From positions 124,001 to 188,000 of the forward strand of contig NZ_FWWU01000006.1 in the NCBI RefSeq assembly GCF_900176165.1: DNA of 64,000 bases. Direction: 5' to 3'. A model generated the notes under the pieces. It did no database searches. It worked only from the letters and a program-made list of their open reading frames with translations, and had not been told where the DNA came from. The translations under genes and the position numbers were made by a program. This DNA is from Deinococcus hopiensis KR-140. GTDB lineage: Bacteria > Deinococcota > Deinococci > Deinococcales > Deinococcaceae. Shown piece after piece: positions 56,520-64,000 of the stretch (position 1 is its first letter; every line of letters begins with the position of its first letter).

Positions 56520-58227
56520 ATGAAGTTATTTTAAACGTTGGGTTCAGGCATGCGCCAATCCCCTGTCCCCGAACGAAGGGTGGAGTGCAGCCGTGAGGCG
56601 GAGGATGGGCGGCAGGTGGTAAGCGGCTCCGGGCCCTCCGGGCACAGGCCCTGCACCCACCCGCCTTCTCCCACTTCAAAGGGGCTTCGGAAGCGGCGGC
56701 CGGGCGTTCGACCGCGCTTTTCCGGGTCGCGTCTGCCTGCTGGCCCTTGCCCCGTTCCATCCTGCCGCTCTCCCAGGGGCGTCATCGGCGTGGAAGCGGG
56801 GCAGGGCGGCCCAGCGCAAAGACCGTTCGCCAGAGCTCGGCGGACGGGGTCTTCGCCTTCATCCTGCCGACCAGGCGGTGGCTTTTCTGGCAATCGAGCG
56901 CCTTGCGGCCCCCGTATGCTCGGCTGAACAGCGCGTCCATCTCGCGGGCGCTCGGGTGCGGACTGCACGTGCCGCCTGAGCGCCGCGCTCCAGTGGACCA
57001 CTGTCCGGTGGCCCGGGGTCAACGGGGGCAGGGGGCCACAGGACGGCACGCTGCGGGCGAGGAGCGCCCGCGCCGCCGCGTCACCCGCGTCCCGCGTGTC
57101 TACCCGGGACACCAGCGACCAGCGGGAGGGGAAGCGGCCCGCGAGCAACTCTTCCCACCCCACGCGTCTGAATGTCGTTGCCGGGAATTTGGGGTTGTGG
57201 TGCGGCAGCCGCAGGCCGAAAAGGGTTCCGCGCCACAAGGCGGGAGAATCGGCTGCTCCCGTCCGCGTGGACGCCGGAGAACACCAGCCGGACCCCCTCA
57301 CGCCCGCAGGCAGAGACGGAGGTTCTCGGCTGCTCCTCTTTCTGTGCCGTGGGGCGGGCGGAGAAGGCGGCGTGGACACCCTTGTCCGGGCGCCGGTGCC
57401 ACAGGCTCCAGCGCTCCCCGCGCGAGCAGCGCCAGCACAGCCGGAGGCCCGGTGGAGCCTGTGGCACCGGCGAGGATACGCTGGGCAGGAAGGAATTGAG
57501 AAACGGTGTTCTGTACCGGGGGGTTGACGGCGCGGTCCTCGCGTCGGGGAAGGAAGGGCAACAGAGTTGAGATGACCGGGGCGTGCCCCGGGCTCCGCGT
57601 GAGGTTTCACTCCAGGTGCGGGGTTGTGGGCGGGATCGAGGCGGAGCGCCGATGGACCTGAACGGTTTGCTGTTCGGACGGTCGTTCGTCGTCCCTGCGC
57701 AGCCGTCCTTGTAGGTGTCGGACGTGGTGTCCTGTCCGGTCATCTCGAGCCTTTGGCGAGAAGGCCAGGGTGGAAGGCCCCCGCGACAGCTGAGCCGCGC
57801 TTCCACCGTGGCCCTGACTGTCCCCGCCATGGAGGCGTTCTCGTCGTAGACGGGGTGATGGCGCAGGATGGTGGGCGTGGAGGCCTGGCAGGTCTCGAAG
57901 GTCGTCTTTTCCATGTGGCCGGGATTCGTGTACTCGCCCGAACTGACCTGCTCCAGCACCAGGGTGGTGTGTAGGCGCCGACTTCCTCGCCGCCGGTGCA
58001 GTCGGCCACGCTCAGGTTCATGACCTGCCCGCCCCTGACCTGTCCTCCACCCCGTCCTGGTGGCCCAGGCCCAGCGCCGTGGGGACGGTACCGGCGCGTT
58101 CCTTCCCGGTGTGGCTGAAGCCCAGGTGTACGGGCCTGGCGAAGGCCACGCCCTCTGGAGTCTGGCGGTAGGCCTTGCCCACCCGTCCCCTGGTGGTGCC
58201 TGGCATTTCCTGAATGCCCGCCGCGTG
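56520..58227. other. Long decayed region with protein-like fragments
   Basis: No intact gene is seen in 1.7 kb. Minus-strand fragments include ILAGATGSTGPPAVLALLAR (near 57400-57490; a Rossmann GATGxxG pattern) and SSGEYTNPGHMEKTTFETCQ, TPTILRHHPVYDENASMAGT (near 57800-57960), each in a different frame and ended by stops. They read like relics of an epimerase and of an exported protein. Confidence 0.4.
57391..57472. repeat. 20-bp perfect inverted repeat
   Basis: CGCCGGTGCCACAGGCTCCA (57391-57410) faces its exact complement TGGAGCCTGTGGCACCGGCG (57453-57472) across 42 bases. It overlaps the Rossmann-like fragment. Confidence 0.85.
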
Positions 58228-58328
58228 ATAAGGATTGCGGTTGATCTGCGGTGCAGTCACGGGTTCACCCGAGCGGACTTGCGTCGCAGCAGAGCGGACG
58301 GAACGGATAATCCGGAAACCGTATGGTT
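58228..58328 (-). repeat. Interspersed repeat family B, copy 12
   Basis: AAGGATTGCGGTTGATCTGC, CGAGCGGACTTGCGTCGCAG and GGATAATCCGGAAACCGTATG, shown in part, give the short minus-strand form like copy 10. Confidence 0.78.
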
Positions 58329-58653
58329 CCCCCCAGGGCTCCAGCAGGAACGCCGCTTCTCACGCTGCCACCGGGCAACTGGAGCCGCCCCCGAATGGCC
58401 GATCACGGCCGTGATGGGTAACCCGGTGGCCGTGCCGGTGGGGCAAGGCAGAGTGGAGTGGGCCGGGGGGTGCCGGGAAGCTGGGTGGAGGGCGCCTGGG
58501 TACCGGGGGCCGTGGTCCAGCCACCGAGAATGAGGGCCGGGCCGCCGGGCAGGGAGGGTACGCCTGGGGTGGGCAGGCGCGTGAGCACACCCGGTGGGTG
58601 GAGGGGAAGCGGCGACGGGGCGGACCGCCAAACCCGCCGGTCTGGAGCTGGAA

Positions 58654-60030
58654 CTAAAGGTTGGGCTGGACGGCGGGCGGGCTAGCCTGGGGCGCCCTGC
58701 TGGGCGCCCGGGCGCGCAGGACCCGCAGCACGAAGGTGGGCGCGAACAGCGCCGCCGGTGACCGCACCATCTGCCCCACCTGGAAAAAGGTTCTGGACAC
58801 CGCGCCGTCGTACACGGCGGCCTGTTGAACGCGGTTCAGATACCTGCCCAGGACGCGGCTCGCGGGCGGCTGGGGCCAGTTGGCTTCCGGGTAGCTGCCG
58901 TCGCTGCCGGTGACCACGCTCCACGGCAAGGTGAGTGCACGGTCTGCAAGGCGGAAATACCTGCGCCGCACGGCGTCCAGGTCCCGGGTTCCGCGGAGTG
59001 CGGTCCGCAGGGCCAGCGCCTCCAGGGCCGCAACTGTCATACCCTGGGCCGAAGACGGATTGAAGCTGCACAGCGCGTCCCCAATCACGATCAGGCCGCG
59101 CGGAAAGCGCCGCAGCTCCTCGTAGTGGTGGCGGACATTCGCCGGGTATCTGTGGACCGCGTAGTCCGACACCGGCTCCAGACTGCTCAGGAAGGCGGCC
59201 AGATCCGGATGTTCCAGGCTCCGGGCGAACTCCAGAACGCCCGCGTCGTTGGGAGGAGCGTGTTCGCCGTGCCACCCGGTCAGAAACACGTGCCAGCGGT
59301 CCCCTTCCGCCGCAAAACAGCCCATGACCCGCCGGTCTTTCGGCTGGTTGGGAAGGGTCACGAGCATCAGGTCACCGCCGAGGTGCTCCGGGGAGCGGCG
59401 GTAGAAGCGCGACGTGTACGTGACGTTGACCGGCAGGCGGGACTCACGCGGACGGGCGAAGCCGAGCTCCTTCAGCCAGGCGGGCGTGCGCGATCCACGC
59501 CCTGTGGCGTCCACGACGAGGTCGCCCATCAGGTCTTCTTCCGCACCGTCCGCCGTGCGCACCCGTACCCCACCTACAGCGGCGCGGTCCCCGACAGAGA
59601 CGAAGCCCTTGACGGAAGTGCCGGCCCTCAGTCGCACGTTCGGCAGCGTGAGGGTACGGGTGCGCACCGCCGCCTCGATCAGAGGCCGCGTGGCGAACAG
59701 CAGGGGCAGGCCACTGTGGGACTTGGCGAGGTACGTGTCTCCCGCCACGATGCGCGTTGCGTGCGTCATGTCGCCGCTCAGGGCCCCCTGCGCGTGCAGT
59801 TCGGCTTCCAGGCCGGGGTACAGCTCCTCCAGAATCTGTTTTCCCCGCAGCAGCAGCGCGTGGGGCTGCTGCGACTGGGGAACGCCCTTGCGTGCGGTGG
59901 CGTGCGCGGAACATTCATCGCGCTCCAGCAGGGTGACTTGGGCGTAGGTTTCGGCGAGAACGCGGGCGGCCAACAGCCCCGCCATGCTCGCGCCCATGAC
60001 GATGGCGTGCCGACGTTGCGTAACGGTCAT
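58654..60030 (-). CDS. FAD-dependent monooxygenase/oxidoreductase
   Basis: A 458-residue flavoprotein. The FAD-binding GxSxxG-type motif opens the protein (HAIVMGASMAGLLAARVLAETYAQVTLLERD), an LVVDATGRGSRTPAWL stretch marks the middle, and the FAD ribityl motif is GLIVIGDALCSFNPSSAQGMTVAALEAL. This is the geranylgeranyl-reductase/tryptophan-halogenase-like branch of PF01494-type enzymes. The ATG at 60030 follows GAGGAGAA. No partner gene indicates the substrate; the downstream delta-60 lipoprotein gene runs the same way but is separate. Confidence 0.85.
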   Translation of the reverse strand: MTVTQRRHAIVMGASMAGLLAARVLAETYAQVTLLERDECSAHATARKGVPQSQQPHALLLRGKQILEELYPGLEAELHAQGALSGDMTHATRIVAGDTYLAKSHSGLPLLFATRPLIEAAVRTRTLTLPNVRLRAGTSVKGFVSVGDRAAVGGVRVRTADGAEEDLMGDLVVDATGRGSRTPAWLKELGFARPRESRLPVNVTYTSRFYRRSPEHLGGDLMLVTLPNQPKDRRVMGCFAAEGDRWHVFLTGWHGEHAPPNDAGVLEFARSLEHPDLAAFLSSLEPVSDYAVHRYPANVRHHYEELRRFPRGLIVIGDALCSFNPSSAQGMTVAALEALALRTALRGTRDLDAVRRRYFRLADRALTLPWSVVTGSDGSYPEANWPQPPASRVLGRYLNRVQQAAVYDGAVSRTFFQVGQMVRSPAALFAPTFVLRVLRARAPSRAPQASPPAVQPNL

Positions 60031-60098
60031 ACATTTCTCCTCGAATGCGGTGGGAGGGTCAGGGTGCCCCGCGTGTCGTCGCGGGATCACCACGTTCC

Positions 60099-61973
60099 TC
60101 AGGGCCAGTAGCGGGTCAGGGCGAAGTCCTGGTTGGAATCGTTGCGTACGCCCACCGCCACGATGCGGGTAGCGGGAATCCGGTCGTCGGTCTGCAGTGC
60201 GAGCGCCCGGACCTCGTCCGGCTTGACGCCGGGAGCCACGGGGGTCACGGTCGTTCCGCCCTGCCCAAAGCCGGTATCAAGCTGCCCACCCGCGTTCAGC
60301 CGCGTCACAGCGAAATTGCTCTGCGAGCCCACGCCGTACACCCAGCCCCCCAGCACGACCTTGCCGTCCGCCTGTACGCTGACTCCCTGAGCGGCATCCC
60401 AGTTGTCCGGATTGACCGCGATGATCTTCTTGCCGCCATCCCCGAAGGTGGTGTCCAAAGCGCCGTTCTCGCTCAGGCGCACGGCGGCGGTGTCGTTCTG
60501 GCTCTGCCCGGCGAGCACCAGTCGGTTTTGCGCGTCCAACGCGATGCCACTGACCGTGGCGACGCTGCCTCCAAAGACGGAACTCACCTTGCCGCCCGTA
60601 CCGAAAGAGGCGTCCAAGGTTCCCGACGCCGTGTACCGCGCGGCCTTGAAGTCGCCTTCGCCGCCCGCCGCGATGATCTTGCCGCCCTGAAGCGCGAGGG
60701 CGTGGACGGCGTCCGCCGCACCTCCCGGGGTCATGGCGGTGATGACCTGGCCGCCGTTGCCGAACGAGGCGTCCAGAACCCCCACAGCGGTGTACCGCGC
60801 GAGGGCGAAATCCATCCCCGAGGCGCTGCTGGAGAGGCTTGCGTGCCCTCCCACGACAATGCTGCCGTCCGGTTGCACGAGGACCGCCGAGGCCCGGTCC
60901 GCACCGCTGCCCGCAAAAGCGGTCACGACCTTGCCGCCCTGTCCGAAACTGCTGTCAAGGGTGCCGTTCGCGTTCAGCCGGGCCACACCGAAGCGCTCCT
61001 CGTTTCCAGCATTCGTCACTCCGCCCACGACCACGATCTTGCCGTCACTCTGGTGGGCGACCGCGCGGGCGATGTCCGCTTTCCCCGCGAAGTCGATGCT
61101 GACCTTGCCGCCACTCCCAAAGGTCGCGTCGAGCGCGCCGTCGCGGGTGTAGCGCACCACGGTAAAGTCGTCGGAGACGTTGCTCGCGCTGCTGCCCACC
61201 ACGGTCAACCCGCCGTCGGGCTGCGCGGCCACCGCGTAGGGAACGTCCTCACCCGCGCCGACCGGCGTGACGGCGATACCGCCCGCGCCGAAGGTGGTGT
61301 CCAGACTGCCTGCCGGGCCGCGCACCGTGACGGTCAGGGCCTTCATGACGGTGGCTGCGCCCGTCGCCGCTGCGCTCAGGGTGACGGCGGTGGGCTGCGA
61401 ATGCGGGGCGTTGGCCGCTGCGCCCACCGTGACTGTGGCGCTCGCCTGGTCTGGCGCCAGGGTAATGGGGGCGGCGCTCGCCCCGTCGGGCAGGCCGCCC
61501 AGGCTCAGCGTCACGGCCCCGGTAAAGCCGTTCTTGCGCGTGACGTTCACGGTGAGGCTGGCGGCCGTTCCCGTGACGATGGGCAGCTTGTCCCCGGACA
61601 GGTTCAGGTCGAAGTTGCCGTTGGGCTGGGGCTGCGTTCCGGTGACGGTCACGTTCGCCGCTGGACCCGTCACGCCATCTGCGCTGGCGGTAATGCCCGC
61701 CATTCCGGCACTCAGGCCGGTCACGACGCCTCCCGCCACCTTTGCCACGGTCTCGCTGCTCGACTTCCAGAGAAAGGCGACGTTGGGGACGACCTTGCCC
61801 TGTCCGTCCCTTGCGGTGGCGCTGAGGGTCACCGTTCCCCCGACCCCCACGCTGGCGCTCGCCGGGGTGAGTTCGATGCTTTTGATGCTGGGCGGCCCGC
61901 CGGTGCCGCCCGTGGTGCAGGCCGAGAGCAGGGCGGTGAGAAGCAGTGTGCTGAAGGTCAGTCGTCTGGTCAT
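60099..61973 (-). CDS. Lipoprotein with BIG2 domain and delta-60 repeats
   Basis: A 624-residue outer-surface protein. The lipobox is LLSACT (Cys about 19). A BIG2-type bacterial Ig-like domain follows (SIELTPASASVGVGGTVTLSATARDGQGKVVPNVAFLWKSSS), then a second beta domain, and then at least seven delta-60 repeats of the form LDTTFG.GG..VTP ... AVAVQPDGKIVVGG (for example LDTTFGAGGIAVTPVGAGED, LDASFGSGGKV type), which fold as a beta-propeller. AAGGAGA precedes the ATG. Role unknown; such proteins are usually displayed on the envelope. Confidence 0.85.
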   Translation of the reverse strand: MTRRLTFSTLLLTALLSACTTGGTGGPPSIKSIELTPASASVGVGGTVTLSATARDGQGKVVPNVAFLWKSSSETVAKVAGGVVTGLSAGMAGITASADGVTGPAANVTVTGTQPQPNGNFDLNLSGDKLPIVTGTAASLTVNVTRKNGFTGAVTLSLGGLPDGASAAPITLAPDQASATVTVGAAANAPHSQPTAVTLSAAATGAATVMKALTVTVRGPAGSLDTTFGAGGIAVTPVGAGEDVPYAVAAQPDGGLTVVGSSASNVSDDFTVVRYTRDGALDATFGSGGKVSIDFAGKADIARAVAHQSDGKIVVVGGVTNAGNEERFGVARLNANGTLDSSFGQGGKVVTAFAGSGADRASAVLVQPDGSIVVGGHASLSSSASGMDFALARYTAVGVLDASFGNGGQVITAMTPGGAADAVHALALQGGKIIAAGGEGDFKAARYTASGTLDASFGTGGKVSSVFGGSVATVSGIALDAQNRLVLAGQSQNDTAAVRLSENGALDTTFGDGGKKIIAVNPDNWDAAQGVSVQADGKVVLGGWVYGVGSQSNFAVTRLNAGGQLDTGFGQGGTTVTPVAPGVKPDEVRALALQTDDRIPATRIVAVGVRNDSNQDFALTRYWP

Positions 61974-62634
61974 GGGGGTCTCCTTGCCGTTGGGCAAGGA
62001 CACCGTGCTCCACACGGCCTGATTGGGCCGTGATTTGGAAAGGGAAGGTGGCTTGCCCTCCCGTTCTTTCAGAAGCCGGGTTGGTGTGCGGGAAACGCGC
62101 GCCGATCCGACTCGCACAGGAGCAGGCCCCGGGACCCAGGGTGAGGGGATTTTACGGAACTGCTCGGCTGCCGGACGCCCCCGGGACACCCCAGCGGGAG
62201 CACCCATCCATTCTCCTCCCGCATCCATGCCGGGGGGCGCTTTGCAGCCTCAATCCGGGCGGCCCCGCCCATGCGGACGCTGTTCCTGACGACCTGCGGC
62301 CGCACCACCACACCCCCCGTCTGTGAGCAGGGCACGTGCAGATGGAGGGCAGCAAGGTTACCGATCGGCCGCCCGAGGGTGTGAGCGAGGGCGCCGCCCG
62401 CAAGCCCCTTCCCCGCCGGGCCAGGAGGCCAATCACGGGCGAATCACCCGCTTCCACCCCGGGTGGCGGCAAACGGAGCCTGGCACTCCTCCTGGACTTG
62501 CGGCCACAGCACGCCCGCCTGGCACCCCCGGAGGGTGAGCGCCGACCGCCGGCGCGCATCCTCCTCTTCCGCCCTCCGTCTGCAAGGAAAAACCTGCGCA
62601 CCTTCCTGTCTTCCCGCCCACCCTTTCGGCAGCC
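61974..62634. other. Intergenic stretch, no supported gene
   Basis: The first 60 bases hold the promoter side of the lipoprotein gene. The rest shows no coding frame that I can support. Confidence 0.35.
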
Positions 62635-62965
62635 CTGGACGGTGGCGTCAGCCTGAGCGGTGAGGTGTGGGCGAGCACCACGGGCCGGACGAACTTCACG
62701 CTGTTCCAGTACCCCTTCCCCGCCGCCGGCGTCGGCGGCGACCTGAGCGGCACCGCGGATTCCGTCAACGTCCGGGGGCAAGGACGTCAGGACCGTCAGC
62801 CGCGACGTCGCCGTCAGCGCGGTGTTCACAGACGAGAACACCCTGGACTTCATCGGGAAAGGTGACCTGACCCACAAGAAGTCCGGCGTGGGGTCAAGGT
62901 GGGCTTTGGCCGTGAAAACGGCACCGGCTACGGCTTCCTGTGGGCGAGCCACCGGACCTCACCGT
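62635..62965 (+). pseudogene. Decayed gene for a beta-rich exported protein
   Basis: Three plus-strand frames must be joined: DGGVSLSGEVWASTTGRTNF, then TLFQYPFPAAGVGGDLSGTA, DSVNVRG, then KDVRTVSRDVAVSAVFTDEN, TLDFIGKGDLTHKKSGVG, then VKVGFGRENGTGYGFLWASH. Each switch needs one base gained or lost. It looks like the middle of a structural or surface beta protein that I cannot name. Confidence 0.5.
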
Positions 62966-63703
62966 CAATCCTCGCCGACGAACCCACTGCATCGTCCCAC
63001 CTGTCCGCGGCACCACCTGGGCTTCAAGCGGCGATGACGGACCCAGACATTCCTCGCCTTGTCTGCCCGAATCTCCACGCTTCACACACCCGGACCACCG
63101 TGCCTGCCCCTCTCCGACACCGTTACCTGCGCAGCGCCCTTCATGGCTGACGTGCGGTGCAGCAGGTGTCCTGGCCCTCAACTCCAGGCCACTTGCCCGT
63201 GGGTGCCAGCCCCTCATTGGTGAGGTTACCGAAACCGCGGACCGTGGCCTTCAGGCCGTGCCCCTGCAGCAGGACCCGCGTGCGGTGCATATCACCGGGT
63301 ATGTGTGTAATCCGCGCCGAGGGAATCAAGGCGGCCCCCGGGCCGCCTTCTTTGGGGTCCTGCTCGGCTTGGTAGGCCCTCTGCCCTGTCTTCTCCCGGC
63401 GCGTGCGGCGCTCTTCTCTCTTGCGCGCCATCATTGCCGTGCGCCGGGGCGCGGCGGATGTGCCAGGACTGCTGGGGACTGGGGAAAAAGGCACAGCGGT
63501 GAACGCGGCCCAATGACGCGGCCGGGCGCGCAGGCCCCCCGAGGACCCCACAGGGCGATGGAGAGCGGCGGGAGAAGGTGCTCGGGCCCACCACAGCACC
63601 GTGGTCCGCATCACACCGCAGTGTTACAGCGGTCGCCTGCTCTACACTCCCCAAGCCGTGCCCTTCCTTCCCGAGTTCTGCTCCCCAGTTCAGGTTCTTC
63701 GCC
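62966..63703. other. Intergenic stretch, no supported gene
   Basis: A minus-strand frame (63141-63614) has a coding-like end (TRVLLQGHGLKATVRGFGNL) but a poor start, and I do not support it. A hairpin lies at 63328-63349. Confidence 0.35.
63328..63349 (+). terminator. Terminator-like GC-rich hairpin
   Basis: AAGGCGGCCC / GGGCCGCCTT make a 10-bp perfect stem followed by CTTTGGGG. It could end a transcript from the left; no gene directly precedes it. Confidence 0.45.
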
Positions 63704-64000
63704 GATGACCCACCCTCAGCACGTCCTCGTTCCGGCGGCGTTGGCTTCCGTGCTGGACACCATCGACGATCCTTTCTTCACGCTTGACCTGGACGGGCAG
63801 TTTACGTACGCCAACGCCGCCGCTGCGCGCATGGTGCGCCTGACACCACCTGAACTGATCGGCCGGTCTCTGGAAAGGGACTTCGCGCACGCCTTCAGTG
63901 CCAAATGGCTTGAGGAGAGCCGCCGCGCGCGCGAGGAGAACCGCCCCATCCGCTACGACGCTTTCAATCCTTCCTACGGCGGCTGGGTCCAGGTCCAGGT
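63704..64000 (+). CDS. PAS-domain signalling protein, 3' end outside window
   Basis: The first 99 codons are present and open to the edge. They encode a PAS domain (LASVLDTIDDPFFTLDLDGQ ... FTYANAAAARMVRLTPPELIGRSLERDF and RRAREENRPIRYDAFNPSYG), the usual input module of sensor kinases, GGDEF proteins and regulators. There is no transmembrane segment so far. The output domain is not visible. Confidence 0.78.

Noticed and set aside
56531..57610. A 359-codon minus-strand frame
   Set aside because: Low-complexity Pro/Arg/Gly composition and no domain; the coding-like pieces in this area lie in other frames.
63141..63614. A 157-codon minus-strand frame
   Set aside because: Only its last part looks coding; composition elsewhere is typical of chance frames in GC-rich DNA.

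Overview
The window looks like part of an accessory replicon (large plasmid or second chromosome) of a Deinococcus-type bacterium. This is inferred from high G+C coding sequence, the style of the genes (WGR/PQQ propeller protein, TPR-GGDEF and TPR-HD-GYP-GGDEF proteins, orphan pilM, Deinococcus-like secreted proteins), one promoter of the leaderless TAnnnT type, and the density of broken insertion sequences, pseudogenes and short dispersed repeats. No rRNA, tRNA, CRISPR array, replication origin or partition genes were recognised.

Layout. 1-1474: left-edge IS3 remnant and a fragment of an FG-GAP/VCBS repeat protein. 1475-8050: complete branched-chain amino acid-type ABC transporter operon with two tandem binding proteins and a GntR/FCD regulator upstream (all minus). 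8284-11054: LysR regulator divergent from a cyclase-family hydrolase that overlaps an EamA exporter gene. 11252-16760: two SAM methyltransferases, a TetR/quinone oxidoreductase pair with matching palindromes, and a K+-channel-like protein. 17098-23162: broken M48 protease, WGR-propeller protein, LysM-NlpC hydrolase, flavoprotein and GH16-like protein. 23189-28174: broken MFS gene, acetolactate synthase large subunit with an attenuator and leader peptide, monooxygenase fragment, frameshifted pilM. 28466-34375: small unknown proteins, a MerR-MFS pair and a TPR-GGDEF protein. 35018-42640: His-rich and cupredoxin small secreted proteins, TnpB and IS5 remnants, a CadC/SmtB-type metal sensor and a ZntA/CadA-type P-type ATPase with a matching operator. 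43063-47243: secreted protein, Rnl2-like RNA ligase, GNAT acetyltransferase and a membrane protein. 47637-51528: subtilase lipoprotein in an operon with a TPR-HD-GYP-GGDEF protein. 52754-61973: small secreted proteins, a tandem cupredoxin protein, a truncated regulator, a flavin monooxygenase and a delta-60-repeat lipoprotein. 61974-64000: degraded sequence and the start of a PAS-domain protein running off the edge.

Two families of short interspersed repeats run through the second half of the window. Family A (about 110-130 bp, eight copies) and family B (full copies about 140-160 bp, twelve copies or parts) sit almost entirely between genes. Two B copies lie inside decaying genes (an MFS gene and an IS630 transposase fragment), which argues that B is or was mobile. 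The clearest regulatory find is the acetolactate synthase leader: a peptide rich in Leu and Val codons, an antiterminator-capable segment and a strong terminator just ahead of the ribosome binding site.
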